DNA of 64,000 nucleotides from Oceanithermus profundus DSM 14977 (GTDB lineage Bacteria; Deinococcota; Deinococci; Deinococcales; Marinithermaceae): NCBI RefSeq assembly GCF_000183745.1, contig NC_014761.1, positions 1,116,001 to 1,180,000 of the forward strand, read 5' to 3'. Shown piece by piece: positions 1 to 10,209 of this stretch (position 1 is its first letter; each line of letters starts with the position of its first letter). The notes under the pieces were generated by a model. It saw only the letters and a program-made list of their open reading frames with translations, ran no database searches and was not told where the DNA came from. The position numbers and the translations under genes were made by a program.

Positions 1-351
1 CCCCCCGCGAAAGACGCCCACGGTCATGTCGGCCTCGCCCTCGAGCAGCGGGTCGAGGAGAACGCGCAGGTGCTCGGGCTTGAGCCCCGTCAGGTCGGCG
101 TCCAGGAGGATGACGTAGGGGCTGACGACCTCGGCCAGCCCCGCGGCGTAGGCGCCGCCCTTGCCGCGGTTGACCGGCAGGCGCACCACCCGGGCCCCCG
201 CGGCGGCCGCCCGCTCGGCGGTGCGGTCGCTGGAGCCGTCGTCCACCACGACGACCGGGAAGCCCGCGGGCTTGACCGCCTCGACGACCTGCGCGATCGT
301 CGCCTCCTCGTTGTAGGCGGGGATCAACACGGTCGCCAGCGGTTCGGACAC
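1..351 (-). CDS. Family 2 glycosyltransferase, N-terminal part (runs off the window)
   Basis: The visible 117 residues are the N-terminal GT-A fold of a family 2 glycosyltransferase, which transfers a sugar from a nucleotide- or lipid-linked donor. Seen: an opening LIPAYNEE motif, then VVVDDGSSDRT, the nucleotide-binding Asp pair, and LLDADLTG, the DXD-like metal site. The start is GTG at 349-351, two bases after the rseP stop, with a GGGAG Shine-Dalgarno inside the end of rseP, so it is probably co-transcribed with the rseP operon. The C-terminus lies outside the window, so membrane segments and acceptor cannot be judged. Dolichol-phosphate mannosyltransferase-like or glucosyl-3-phosphoglycerate synthase-like enzymes are the likely relatives; I cannot choose. 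Confidence 0.85.
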   Translation of the reverse strand, partial: MSEPLATVLIPAYNEEATIAQVVEAVKPAGFPVVVVDDGSSDRTAERAAAAGARVVRLPVNRGKGGAYAAGLAEVVSPYVILLDADLTGLKPEHLRVLLDPLLEGEADMTVGVFRGG

Positions 352-353
352 GG

Positions 354-1403
354 CTAACTCCCGAAGAGGCGTTGCACGTCCTGGAAGGTGACGAGCACCA
401 TGAGCAGGATCAGGAAGACGAAGCCGATGAAGTTGATCAGCGCCTCGTGCTCGGGCCGGATGCGCCCGCCCGAGACGGCGTTGAGGAAGACGAGCAGCAG
501 CCGCCCGCCGTCGAGGCCGGGGATCGGCAGCAGGTTGAAGACCGCGAGGGAAAGGTTGATCAGCGCCGCGAGCTGCACCACGGCCATGAGGCCGGCCTTG
601 GCGGCCTCTCCGGCGAGGTTGACGATGCCGACCGGACCCACGAGCTCGTTGCTGGGGCTGCCGACGAGCAGCCCCGCGAGGCCGCGGGTGAAGCTGCGCA
701 GCATCTCCGGGAGGAAGCGCAGCGAGGTGTCCACTGCGGTCACGAAGGCGCGTACGAAGCCGGGGCGCTCGTAGACCACCTCGGGACCGTACCGCACCCC
801 CAGCTTGTCGCGCGTGCCGTCCCAGACGAAGCGGATCTCGATTGTCTTCCCTTGCCGTTCGACGGTCAGGGTGTGGGGGCCGGTGCGGCTCTTGACCTCG
901 TTCAGGTCGGTGTAGTGCTGCAGCGGCCGACCGTCGATGGCGACGATCAGGTCGCCCGGCCGCAACCCGATCTCCTGGGCGAGGCTGCCTTCGACGACCG
1001 AGATCACCTGGGCGTGGGTTTCCACGGGCTTGGGGATGCCCTGGGCGGTGTACACCCAGGCCATCAGGAACCAGGCGAGCAGGAGGTTCATGATCACGCC
1101 GCCCACCAGGATCAGCACCTTGCCCGGCAGGGCCAGGCCCGCGAATCCGTGACGAGGCGGGATGGGCTTCCCCTCCGGGGTGAAGTCGGGGGCCATGCCC
1201 TCGATCTCGGCGTAACCGCCCAGCGGGATCAGCGAGAGCCGCCACTCGGTGCCGGCCCAGCGCATCCGCAGCAGCGGCGGGCCGAAGCCGATGGAAAACG
1301 CCGGGACGCGGACACCCTGGAGACGGGCGGCCAGGTAGTGCCCCAGCTCGTGGATGAAGATCGAAACCCCAAGGATGAGGATCAGAACGACGGCCGTGTT
1401 CAA
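354..1403 (-). CDS. rseP: RseP-like site-2 zinc metalloprotease (M50B)
   Basis: A 349-residue intramembrane protease that cuts membrane-bound substrates, classically anti-sigma factors and signal-peptide remnants. The zinc motif HELGH is at residues 18-22 in the first membrane segment; a PDZ domain lies roughly at 115-200 ([16 protein letters not shown]); the third zinc ligand is in [13 protein letters not shown] near residue 300. The start is TTG at 1401-1403, overlapping the dxr stop as TTGA, with GGAGG upstream; an upstream extension in the same frame exists but is only dxr read out of frame. Position after uppS-cdsA-dxr is the common bacterial order. Its substrates here are unknown. Confidence 0.95.
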   Translation of the reverse strand: MNTAVVLILILGVSIFIHELGHYLAARLQGVRVPAFSIGFGPPLLRMRWAGTEWRLSLIPLGGYAEIEGMAPDFTPEGKPIPPRHGFAGLALPGKVLILVGGVIMNLLLAWFLMAWVYTAQGIPKPVETHAQVISVVEGSLAQEIGLRPGDLIVAIDGRPLQHYTDLNEVKSRTGPHTLTVERQGKTIEIRFVWDGTRDKLGVRYGPEVVYERPGFVRAFVTAVDTSLRFLPEMLRSFTRGLAGLLVGSPSNELVGPVGIVNLAGEAAKAGLMAVVQLAALINLSLAVFNLLPIPGLDGGRLLLVFLNAVSGGRIRPEHEALINFIGFVFLILLMVLVTFQDVQRLFGS

Positions 1404-2503
1404 AGCTGCTCCTCCGCCTCTGCGCGCGCCCAGGCGTCGGCCGCGTAGAGGTTCTCCCAGGTTAACGGGTCGGGCGGGGTTTTGCCTAGAACGGACTCGA
1501 CGACCCGGGCGATGCCGGTGAAGCCGAGCCGGCCCGAGAGAAAGGCCTCGACCGCGACCTCGTTGGCGGCGTTGAGCACGGTGGGGGCCAGCCCCCCCTG
1601 AGCGCCGGCGCGGTAGGCCAGTTCGAGGGCGGGGAAGCGCTGCAGGTCCGGGGGTTCGAAGTCGAGCCGCGGCGGCAACGGCTCCGCGGCCCGGGGGGTG
1701 GGGGCGCGTTCGGGGTAGGTGAGGGCGTACTGGATCGCGAGGCGCATGTCGGTGGGCCCCAGGACCGCCTTGATCTGGCCGTCGACGAAGCGCACCAGCG
1801 AGTGCACGTACGACTGGGGGTGGACGACGACCTTGATGCGTTCCAGCTCCGTTCCGAAGAGGGCGTGCGCCTCGAGCACCTCGAGCCCCTTGTTCATCAG
1901 GGTGGCCGAGTCGATGGTGACCTTGGGGCCCATCGACCAGCGCGGATGGCGGAGCGCCTCCTCGGGGGTGACGCCGCTCAGGTCCTCCGGTCCTTCGCGG
2001 AACGGGCCGCCCGAAGCCGTGAGGACCAGTTCGGCCACGTCCTCGGGCCGCTCGCCCGCGAGGGCCTGGAACAGCGCGGAGTGCTCTGAGTCGACGGGAA
2101 CGAAGGCGGCCCCGTACTTGCGGGCCTCTTCCTGAAGCAGCGGACCCGCCGCGACCATGCTTTCCTTGTTGGCCAGGGCCACGCGGCGGCCGGCGCGCAC
2201 GGCGGCGCGCACGGGTTCGAGCCCGGCGAGTCCGGGAATGGCGGCGACGACGACGTCGGCGTCCCACGCCGCGACCTCGGCCGCCGAGGCGGCGGCGCGC
2301 ACTCCGGGCGGCAGCTCGGGCACGCCGCCGGCGGCGTAGACGACCTCGGGGCGGAAGGCCCGCACCTGCTCGGCCAGCAGCGCACGGTTCCTTCCCGCGG
2401 CCAGTCCGACGACCTTCCAGCCACGCCAGCGCACGACGTCCAGGGTCTGGGTACCGATGGAGCCGGTGGAGCCGAGAACGACGACGCGCAGGGGTTCGCT
2501 CAT
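1400..2503 (-). CDS. dxr: 1-deoxy-D-xylulose 5-phosphate reductoisomerase
   Basis: A 367-residue cytosolic enzyme that converts DXP to 2-C-methyl-D-erythritol 4-phosphate with NADPH, the committing step of the MEP isoprenoid pathway. Seen: the dinucleotide-binding [15 protein letters not shown] near residue 9, NKESMVAAG, the metal-binding [20 protein letters not shown], and the [19 protein letters not shown] segment. ATG at 2501-2503 overlaps the cdsA stop by 4 bases (ATGA), and the stop overlaps the rseP TTG. With uppS just upstream, this cluster supplies and uses isoprenoid precursors for the undecaprenyl carrier. Length is normal and no active-site change is visible. Confidence 0.97.
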   Translation of the reverse strand: MSEPLRVVVLGSTGSIGTQTLDVVRWRGWKVVGLAAGRNRALLAEQVRAFRPEVVYAAGGVPELPPGVRAAASAAEVAAWDADVVVAAIPGLAGLEPVRAAVRAGRRVALANKESMVAAGPLLQEEARKYGAAFVPVDSEHSALFQALAGERPEDVAELVLTASGGPFREGPEDLSGVTPEEALRHPRWSMGPKVTIDSATLMNKGLEVLEAHALFGTELERIKVVVHPQSYVHSLVRFVDGQIKAVLGPTDMRLAIQYALTYPERAPTPRAAEPLPPRLDFEPPDLQRFPALELAYRAGAQGGLAPTVLNAANEVAVEAFLSGRLGFTGIARVVESVLGKTPPDPLTWENLYAADAWARAEAEEQL

Positions 2504-3366
2504 GTAAAGATCACCAGCAGATAGTACGTGAGGGGGACGCTGAAGATCAAGCTGTCCAGGCGGTCGAGCAGCCCCCCGTGGCCGGGAAGGAACTGGCCCG
2601 AGTCCTTGACGCCGGTGTAGCGCTTGAGCATCGATTCGGTGAGGTCGCCCAGCTGGGCGGCGAAGCTGAGCAGCACCGCGAAGACCAGCAGCTCGCCGCG
2701 CCCGAAGGGGAAGGCGCCCTGGATGAGCCAGGTGTAGGTGAACAGCGCCAGGAAGGCGGCCACCAGACCGCCGACGAAACCCTCCACCGTCTTGTTGGGG
2801 CTGACGGTCGGCGCCAGCTTGGTGCGTCCGATCGTGCGCCCTACGAAGTAGGCGCCCACGTCGGTGGCGAAGGTCGCGACGAGCGGCAGCGAGAGGGTGA
2901 CCAGCCCCAGGGTGGCGTCGGGGGAGTAGCGCAGGAGCAGGAAGTAGCCGAGGGTCCAGGGCAGGTAGAGCAGGGCCAGGACGCTGAACGCCAGCCGGGG
3001 AATGTTGGCCCCGGCGAAGAGCTCGTAGATGAAGGCCGCGAAGAGGACGAGGCCGAGGGCGACCTCGCGCCAGGGCACGCCCGGGTTCTGCTCGTAGAGC
3101 GCCGGCAGCGAGGCCGTGAGCAGCAGCAAACCGCCGAGGCGCAGCACCCACAGGTTCAGCCGCACCGACCTGCGCGCGAACATCTGGGCGAGCTCGCCGG
3201 TGCCGATCCAGAGGGCGAGGACGAGCGCGGGGCCGATGAGCGGCAACCCGACCCAAAGGATGAGGAAGAGCACCACCAGCGCGACCGCGCCGGAGAGGGT
3301 TCTATCCTTGAGGGACTCCGCCGAAGCGTCGCCTGCGGGTTTGGTAGGCTCGGATGGCGTGGGCAA
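2500..3366 (-). CDS. cdsA: Phosphatidate cytidylyltransferase (CDP-diglyceride synthase)
   Basis: An integral membrane enzyme that makes CDP-diacylglycerol from CTP and phosphatidate for phospholipid synthesis. Many hydrophobic segments are present, and the family signature near the C-terminus is clear: [20 protein letters not shown] followed by GLLDRLDS. The start is uncertain. The longest version begins at TTG 3364-3366 and would overlap uppS by 65 bases; AAGGAGGAG lies there but only one base from the TTG, and that run is also uppS coding sequence. A shorter start near the first membrane segment (residue 31-32, GTG) is possible. The stop overlaps the dxr ATG. Confidence 0.93.
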   Translation of the reverse strand: MPTPSEPTKPAGDASAESLKDRTLSGAVALVVLFLILWVGLPLIGPALVLALWIGTGELAQMFARRSVRLNLWVLRLGGLLLLTASLPALYEQNPGVPWREVALGLVLFAAFIYELFAGANIPRLAFSVLALLYLPWTLGYFLLLRYSPDATLGLVTLSLPLVATFATDVGAYFVGRTIGRTKLAPTVSPNKTVEGFVGGLVAAFLALFTYTWLIQGAFPFGRGELLVFAVLLSFAAQLGDLTESMLKRYTGVKDSGQFLPGHGGLLDRLDSLIFSVPLTYYLLVIFT

Positions 3367-3988
3367 ACTCCTCCTTCGTAAAGTCGGGCCAGAGCGTCTC
3401 GGTGACCCAGATCTCGCTGTACGCGCTCTGCCAGAGGAAAAAGTTCGAGAGGCGCATCTCGCCGCTGGTGCGGATGATCAGGTCCGGATCCGGCATCTCC
3501 GGCAGGTAGAAGGCCGCGCGCAGGCTGGCCTCGGTGATCGGCTCCCCGAGGGCGGCCAGCTGCGCGGCGGCGCGGACGATTTCCTGGCGGCCTCCGTAGT
3601 TGAGGGCGCCGACGAGGTGCAGGCGGTCCGCGTTCGCCGAGGCCCGCTCGGCGGCTTCGATGGCCGCGCGCAGGCTGTCGGGCAGGTGAAGGCGGTCGCC
3701 GATGATGTGGATGCGCACCCCGCGCTCCACGAGCTCGGGCGTCTCCTCGCGCAGCACGCTCTCGAAGAGTTCGAAAAGCGCCCGGACCTCGCTCGAGGGG
3801 CGCCGCCAGTTCTCCGTGGAGAAGGCGAAGAGGGTGAGCCACTCGACGCCGGCTTCGAGCGCACCGCTCACGGCCTCGCGGATGGCGCCGTGGCCCGCCA
3901 GGTGGCCGCGGTAGCGGGGGAGGCCGCGGGCCTCGGCCCAGCGGCCGTTGCCGTCCATGATGATGGCCACGTGGCGGGGGAGGCTCAT
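3302..3988 (-). CDS. uppS: Isoprenyl (undecaprenyl) diphosphate synthase
   Basis: A 228-residue cis-prenyltransferase that extends farnesyl diphosphate with isopentenyl diphosphate to the C55 (or similar) carrier used in peptidoglycan and glycan assembly. Seen: [13 protein letters not shown] at the N-terminus with the catalytic Asp, [18 protein letters not shown], and the C-terminal [17 protein letters not shown] that binds IPP and magnesium. ATG at 3986-3988 overlaps the frr stop by 4 bases. It is followed by cdsA in the same operon. Product chain length cannot be read from sequence, and thermophile enzymes vary. Confidence 0.96.
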   Translation of the reverse strand: MSLPRHVAIIMDGNGRWAEARGLPRYRGHLAGHGAIREAVSGALEAGVEWLTLFAFSTENWRRPSSEVRALFELFESVLREETPELVERGVRIHIIGDRLHLPDSLRAAIEAAERASANADRLHLVGALNYGGRQEIVRAAAQLAALGEPITEASLRAAFYLPEMPDPDLIIRTSGEMRLSNFFLWQSAYSEIWVTETLWPDFTKEEFAHAIRAYQTRRRRFGGVPQG

Positions 3989-4542
3989 TCGCTGAGGATT
4001 TCCTTTTCCTTGGCCTCCAGCTCGGCGTTGATCTTCTCGATGAACTCGTCGGTGAGCTCCTGGACCTCTTTCTCGGCGCGCTTGACGTCGTCCTCCGGGA
4101 GGTGCTCTTCTTCGCTCATCTTCTTGATGCGGTGCAGCGCGTCACGCCGGATGTTGCGCACGGCCACGCGCGCCTCTTCGGCGTAGTTGTGCGCGGCCTT
4201 GACGATCTCCTTGCGCCGTTCCGCGGTGAGCGCGGGGATGTTGATGAAGAGGGTGTCGCCCTGGTTGTTGGGGTTGAGGCCGAGGTCGGAGTCGCGGATG
4301 GCCTTTTCGATCAGGGGCAGCGCGTTCTGGTCCCAGGCCTGCACGACCAGCGTGCGCGCGTCGGGCGCCGAGATGCTGGCCAACTGATTGAGCGGCATCA
4401 TGGAGCCGTAGTAGTCCACCTTGATGTGCTCGAGTAGCGCCGGGTTGGCGCGGCCGGTGCGCAGCGTCGCCAGGTTGGACTCGAAGACCTCGAGCGTCTT
4501 CTGCATGTGTTCGCGGGTTTCCTTGAACAGCGGTTTGAACAT
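3985..4542 (-). CDS. frr: Ribosome recycling factor
   Basis: A 185-residue protein of the standard RRF length. With EF-G it splits post-termination ribosomes. Characteristic features are seen: the N-terminal helix with [20 protein letters not shown], the [18 protein letters not shown] segment, and the long C-terminal helical region rich in Glu and Lys. The start is ATG at 4540-4542 with a strong GGAGGTG Shine-Dalgarno, 16 bases after the pyrH stop. The stop overlaps the uppS start by 4 bases. The pyrH-frr-uppS-cdsA order is widely conserved in bacteria. Confidence 0.97.
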   Translation of the reverse strand: MFKPLFKETREHMQKTLEVFESNLATLRTGRANPALLEHIKVDYYGSMMPLNQLASISAPDARTLVVQAWDQNALPLIEKAIRDSDLGLNPNNQGDTLFINIPALTAERRKEIVKAAHNYAEEARVAVRNIRRDALHRIKKMSEEEHLPEDDVKRAEKEVQELTDEFIEKINAELEAKEKEILSE

Positions 4543-4558
4543 GCGCCACCTCCGGTTC

Positions 4559-5932
<1,374 letters not shown>

Positions 5933-5936
<4 letters not shown>

Positions 5937-6700
5937 TCCTTGGCCTCCTCGGTTTCGGTCTCGCTGGCCGCGGGCGCCTCGGCCGCCTCGGCCTCGGCCT
6001 CCGCGGTTTCCTCGCCGCCGCCGCGGGCCTCGATGACCACGTCGGTCAGGCGGCTGGTGACGAGCTGGATCGAGCGGATGGCGTCGTCGTTGCCGGGGAT
6101 GATGTGGTCGATCAGGTCGGGATCGCTGTCGGTGTCGGCCAGCGCCACGATGGGGATGCCCAGCTTGCGCGCCTCGGCCACGGCGATGGCCTCCTTGGTG
6201 GGGTCGACGACGTAGAGGGCGTCAGGCAGCCGGCTGAGGCGGCGGAAACCGCCCAGGTACTTGCGCAGGCGATCGAGTTCGTGCTGCAGGCGCACCTGCT
6301 CCTTCTTGGGGCGCTCGTTGATGTCCTCGGAGTCGAAGAGCTGCTCGAGCTCTTCCAGGCGCTTTACCCGGGCGCTGATCGTCTTGAAGTTCGTCAGCAT
6401 CCCGCCCAGCCAGCGCTGGTTGACGTAGGGCATGCCCACGCGGTCGGCCTCGATCTGCACGATCTCCTGCGCCTGCTTCTTGGTGCCCACGTACAGGATC
6501 ACGCCGCCGCGGGCGGCCAGGTCCTCCACGTAGCCGCAGGCCGCCTGCATCTGCACGAGCGTCTTCTGCAGGTCGATGATGAAGATGCCGTTGCGCTCCG
6601 CGTAGATGAAACGCTTCATCTTGGGGTTCCAGCGTTTGGTCTCGTGACCGAAGTGGACCCCGGCTTCCAACAGTTCCTTGATGCTGATGTTACAGGCCAT
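5933..6700 (-). CDS. rpsB: 30S ribosomal protein S2
   Basis: A 255-residue S2 with the normal core: [20 protein letters not shown] at the N-terminus, the RNA-binding [14 protein letters not shown] and [20 protein letters not shown]. The C-terminal 20 or so residues are a low-complexity Glu/Ala tail (for example [14 protein letters not shown]), probably disordered. ATG at 6698-6700 has GAGGAG upstream. It heads the rpsB-tsf operon, with a consensus-like promoter at 6810-6838 and a leader of about 100 bases that can fold into a pseudoknot next to the ribosome binding site (listed separately), suggesting autogenous control. Confidence 0.97.
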
Positions 6701-6714
6701 CGTGCTCCTCTTCC

Positions 6715-6798
6715 GGAGGGCGTTGAGGTGGGCGTTGGGCTTGGTTCGCGGGGCCTTTGGGGAGCGGACGCCCTCCTGCCGCCGCCGCGCCCGCGAAC
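6715..6798 (-). ncRNA. Predicted pseudoknot in the rpsB leader RNA
   Basis: Two 9-base perfect inverted repeats interlock. On the plus strand, stem 1 pairs 6744-6752 (GTTCGCGGG) with 6790-6798 (CCCGCGAAC). Stem 2 pairs 6715-6723 (GGAGGGCGT) with 6768-6776 (ACGCCCTCC), and 6768-6776 lies inside the loop of stem 1. That is H-type pseudoknot topology. In the mRNA the 3' strand of stem 2 ends directly next to the GGAAGAGGAG ribosome binding site. By analogy with other ribosomal protein leaders this could be an S2 target; that role is inference. Confidence 0.55.
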
Positions 6799-6809
6799 AC
6801 GCCTCAACG

Positions 6810-6838
6810 ATTATAGACGCTGACCCGCCGATTGGGAA
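6810..6838 (-). promoter_or_regulatory. Promoter of rpsB-tsf
   Basis: Minus strand TTCCCA (6833-6838), 17-base spacer, TATAAT (6810-6815). The -10 matches the sigma-70/SigA consensus exactly and the -35 matches 4 of 6. Predicted transcript start near 6803, giving a leader of about 100 bases. Confidence 0.8.
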
Positions 6839-6856
6839 GCCCGCGGCGCCGCGGGT

Positions 6857-6885
6857 TTGACGGGGCCCAGCCCGACCTCTAGAAT
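6857..6885 (+). promoter_or_regulatory. Promoter of tRNA-Ala
   Basis: TTGACG (6857-6862), 17-base spacer, TAGAAT (6880-6885). It lies 17 bases before the tRNA gene and is divergent from the rpsB promoter. Confidence 0.8.
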
Positions 6886-6901
6886 GCGTGCGGAGCCCCG
6901 T

Positions 6902-6976
6902 GGGGCCGTAGCTCAGAGGGAGAGCACCTGCCTTGCAAGCAGGGGGTCAGCGGTTCGAATCCGCTCGGCTCCACCA
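6902..6976 (+). tRNA. tRNA-Ala (anticodon UGC)
   Basis: Full cloverleaf: acceptor GGGGCCG paired with CGGCTCC (one G-U), D stem GCTC/GAGC, anticodon stem CCTGC/GCAGG around loop CTTGCAA (anticodon TGC), T arm AGCGG-TTCGAAT-CCGCT, discriminator A73, and a genome-encoded CCA. It reads GCA and other GCN codons. It is a single gene with its own promoter and terminator, not part of an rRNA operon. Confidence 0.97.
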
Positions 6977-6978
6977 AA

Positions 6979-7007
6979 ACGGCCGGGAGACCGGCCGTCG
7001 CCCTTTT
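6979..7007 (+). terminator. Terminator of tRNA-Ala
   Basis: An 8-bp GC-rich stem ACGGCCGG/CCGGCCGT with loop GAGA (6979-6998), followed by a T-run at 7004-7007. Confidence 0.8.
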
Positions 7008-7016
7008 CTGAAAGCC

Positions 7017-7063
7017 TTGTTAGGACAAATAGACCTACCCCGGGGGGGCATGTTTGGTAGGCT
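7017..7063 (+). promoter_or_regulatory. Possible activator site and promoter of the formate dehydrogenase genes
   Basis: A palindrome TTGT-TAGG-ACAA at 7017-7028 has the half-site shape of CRP/FNR-family boxes. Downstream is an extended -10 candidate TGGTAGGCT (7055-7063) without a recognisable -35. A second inverted repeat, CCTACC (7034-7039) and GGTAGG (7056-7061), overlaps the -10. The spacing from palindrome to predicted start is not a clean class II distance, so this is tentative. Confidence 0.3.
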
Positions 7064-7145
7064 AAGGTAACCGCCTACGAGCGCCACAACCCGGTACACG
7101 CTTCCACGTCTTTCCGCTCCACGGCGGCCGAAAGGAGGCGAGAGC

Positions 7146-10100
7146 GTGCTTACCCGACGCGATTTCTTCAAGGTCGGCGGTGCCGCCAGCGGTGTCTTCT
7201 TCCTGCGGGGCCGCGCCCAGCCGTCGGGGCAGAAGCGGCTGCACAAGCCCGTTGGCGAGCATCCCGTCATCTGCCCCTACTGCGCGACGGGCTGCGGCAT
7301 GATCGCCGCGGCGCAGGAGGGGCGGCTGGTCAACCTGGAGGGCGACCCCGACCACCCGATCAACCGCGGCCAGCTCTGCAGCAAGGGGGAGGCGGCGCGC
7401 GGCTTCGTCGAGAGCCCCTACCGCATGACCAAGACCCTCTACCGCGCCCCGGGCTCCGACACCTGGGAGGAGAAGCCCATCGACTGGATGATCCAGCAGA
7501 TCGCCCGCCGCATCAAGGAGACCCGCGACAAGTACTGGATCCAGCAGGACGACGACGGCTACGTGGTCAACCGCACCGAGGCCGTGGCCTTCCTGGGCGG
7601 CAGCTCCAACGGCAACGAAGAGTGCTACATGTTCATCAAGTTCGCCCGCGCCCTCGGCCTCAACTACATCGAGCACCAGGCCCGCATCTGCCACTCCTCG
7701 ACGGTGCCGGCACTCGGGGAAAGCTTTGGTCGCGGGGCGATGACCAACCACCCCATCGACTTCAAGAACGCCGACGTCATCCTCATCGAGGGGGGCAACC
7801 CCGCCGAGCAGCACCCGCTCACCTTCAAGTGGATCATGGAGGCGAAGGACCGCGGGGCCAAGGTCATCGTCGTGGACCCGCGCTTCAACCGCAGCGCCGC
7901 GCGGGCCGACGTCTTCGCCCAGATCCGGGTGGGGACCGACATCGCCTTCATGGGCGGATTGATCCACCACATCCTCGAGAACAAGCTCTACGACGAGTAC
8001 TACGTCAAGAACTACACCAACGCGACGCTGCTGGTGAACCCCGAGTTCAAGACCGCGACCGACCTCGACGGCCTCTTTAGCGGCTACAACCCCACGCCCG
8101 ACAACCCCAACGAGAAGGGCGTCTACGACCGCAGCACCTGGACCTACCAGATCGGGGAAGACGGCTACGCCAAGCGCGACCCCACGATGACCGACCCCAA
8201 CTCCGTCTTCCAGCTGCTCAAGAAGCAGTACAGCCGCTACACGCTGTCGATGGTCAGCAAGATCACCGGCATTCCCGAGGCCAAGCTGAAGCAGATCTAC
8301 GACCTCTTCGGCTCGACCGGCCAGGTGGACCGGGTCGGCACGATCACCTACGCCATGGGGGCCACCCAGCACTCCTACGGCACCCAGCACATCCGCGCCT
8401 ACGCCATCGTGCAGCTGCTGCTCGGCAACATCGGGCGCGCCGGCGGCGGCGTGAACGCGCTGCGCGGTCACTCGAACGTGCAGGGGTCCACCGACCACGC
8501 GCTGCTCTACCACATCCTTCCGGGGTACATGCCGGTACCCGACCGCAAGTTCCCCACCCTGCAGAGCTACCTGGAGGCGAAGACGCCCAAACGCCTCCTT
8601 CCCAACGCCCCCAACTGGTGGGAGAACCTGCCCAAGTACTTCGTCAGCCAGCTCAAGGCCTGGTGGCCCAAGATCGATCCCGAGATCAGCTACCTCTACT
8701 TGGCCAAGCTGGGCCCCCACGTCGGCGGCAAGCCCGACGCCTCGAGCGACTACTCGCACCACGCCCTGCTGCACGCGGCCCTTTCGGGCGTGCTCAAGGG
8801 CCTGATCGCGGTGGGCCAGAACCCGGCGATGAGCGCGGCCAACGTCAACATGGCCCGCAAGGCGCTCGACAGCCTCGACTGGCTGGTCGTCCTCGACCCC
8901 TTCGAGACCGAGACGGCCGCCCACTGGAAGCGGCCCGGCGTGGACCCGAAGAACATCAAGACCGAGGTCTTCTTCATCCCCACCCCGGTCTGGGTCGAGA
9001 AGACGGGCTCGATCACGAACACCGGCCTCTGGGCGCAGTGGTACGAAAGGGCGGCGGAGCCGCCCGAAGGCACGGTCGACGAGATGTACTTCTTCACCAA
9101 GCTGGTGGAGGAGCTGAAGAAGCTCTACGCCGAGGGCGGCGCCTTCCCCGATCCGATCGTCAACCTCTCCTGGCCGGAGTGGTCCGAGGAGCAGGCCGTG
9201 CACTGGGCCAAGGAGATCAACGGCTTCGACCTGACGACCGGTCAGCAGGTGGCGAGCTTCACCAAGCTGAAGGACGACGGCACCACCGCCGCCGGCAACT
9301 GGCTCTACTCGGGCTCCTGGACCGAGGCGGGCAACATGATGGCGCGCCGCGACTCCAAGACCGACCACCCGGCGGGCATCGGCATCTACCCGAACTGGGC
9401 CTGGTGCTGGCCGGTCAACCGCCGCATCCGCTACAACCGCGCCTCGGTCTGGTTCGACACCGGACAGCCGCGCGACGAGAAGCGCTGGGTGATCCGCTGG
9501 AACGCCGAGAAGCAGAAGTGGGAAGGCGACGTGCCCGACGGCGGCTGGAAGCCGGGCACGGTGCTGCCTTTCATCATGAAGTCCGACGGTTTGGGGCACC
9601 TGTTCGCCCTCAGCCTCAAGGACGGCCCCTTCCCCGAGCACTACGAGCCCTGGGAGTCGGCGGTGCTCAACCCCTTCGGCCAGCAGAACGACCCGGTCTG
9701 CAAGGTCTGGCACTTCAAGGACCTGGACGTCTACGGCGACCCGAAGGACTACCCGATCATCGCGACGACCTACCGGCTCACCGAGCACTGGCACACCGGG
9801 ATGATGAGCCGCAATGTGCCCTGGCTGCTCGAGCTTCAGCCCGACCCCTTCGTCGAGATCGGGACCGACCTGGCCGGCGAGCTGGGCATCAAGAACGGCG
9901 AGTGGGTGTTGGTGGAGTCGGCGCGCGGGTCGGTCGAGGCGGTGGCCATCGTGACGCCGCGCATCCAGCCGTTGAAGATCGAAGACGAGAACGGCGCGCG
10001 CGTGGTGAACCAGGTGGGGATCCCCTGGCACTGGGGCTACATGGGCGGCGGCGCCCGCCCCGAGTCGGCGGGGAACGCCCTCACGCCCAGCGTGCACGAC

Positions 10101-10196
10101 CCCAACTGCTTCATCCCCGAGACCAAGGCGATGCTGGTGCGGCTGAAGAAGCTCGCCAAGCCGCCCAAGAAGATCGACCTGAACGCCCGGATCTAG
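7146..10196 (+). CDS. fdnG: Formate dehydrogenase-N type catalytic subunit, Tat-exported, Cys form
   Basis: A 1016-residue molybdopterin oxidoreductase, the same length as E. coli FdnG/FdoG. A Tat signal (TRRDFFKVGG at residues 3-12, then a short hydrophobic stretch) sends it to the outer face of the membrane. One 4Fe-4S cluster is bound by Cys43, Cys46, Cys50 and Cys78. The residue that ligates Mo/W is Cys182 (codon TGC at 7689-7691, in ARICHSS), where E. coli has selenocysteine, so no UGA recoding is needed. FGRGAMTNH and GGNPAEQHP match the FdnG branch. GTG start at 7146 with AGGAGG upstream. Expected reaction: formate to CO2, electrons to the beta subunit. Another bis-MGD substrate is possible but less likely given FdhD and FdhE downstream. 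Confidence 0.93.
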   Translation: MLTRRDFFKVGGAASGVFFLRGRAQPSGQKRLHKPVGEHPVICPYCATGCGMIAAAQEGRLVNLEGDPDHPINRGQLCSKGEAARGFVESPYRMTKTLYRAPGSDTWEEKPIDWMIQQIARRIKETRDKYWIQQDDDGYVVNRTEAVAFLGGSSNGNEECYMFIKFARALGLNYIEHQARICHSSTVPALGESFGRGAMTNHPIDFKNADVILIEGGNPAEQHPLTFKWIMEAKDRGAKVIVVDPRFNRSAARADVFAQIRVGTDIAFMGGLIHHILENKLYDEYYVKNYTNATLLVNPEFKTATDLDGLFSGYNPTPDNPNEKGVYDRSTWTYQIGEDGYAKRDPTMTDPNSVFQLLKKQYSRYTLSMVSKITGIPEAKLKQIYDLFGSTGQVDRVGTITYAMGATQHSYGTQHIRAYAIVQLLLGNIGRAGGGVNALRGHSNVQGSTDHALLYHILPGYMPVPDRKFPTLQSYLEAKTPKRLLPNAPNWWENLPKYFVSQLKAWWPKIDPEISYLYLAKLGPHVGGKPDASSDYSHHALLHAALSGVLKGLIAVGQNPAMSAANVNMARKALDSLDWLVVLDPFETETAAHWKRPGVDPKNIKTEVFFIPTPVWVEKTGSITNTGLWAQWYERAAEPPEGTVDEMYFFTKLVEELKKLYAEGGAFPDPIVNLSWPEWSEEQAVHWAKEINGFDLTTGQQVASFTKLKDDGTTAAGNWLYSGSWTEAGNMMARRDSKTDHPAGIGIYPNWAWCWPVNRRIRYNRASVWFDTGQPRDEKRWVIRWNAEKQKWEGDVPDGGWKPGTVLPFIMKSDGLGHLFALSLKDGPFPEHYEPWESAVLNPFGQQNDPVCKVWHFKDLDVYGDPKDYPIIATTYRLTEHWHTGMMSRNVPWLLELQPDPFVEIGTDLAGELGIKNGEWVLVESARGSVEAVAIVTPRIQPLKIEDENGARVVNQVGIPWHWGYMGGGARPESAGNALTPSVHDPNCFIPETKAMLVRLKKLAKPPKKIDLNARI

Positions 10197-10209
10197 GAAG
10201 GAGGCTGGG

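Noticed and set aside
7680-7700. Selenocysteine (UGA) at the formate dehydrogenase active site
   Set aside because: The codon at 7689-7691 is TGC (Cys182); no SECIS is needed.
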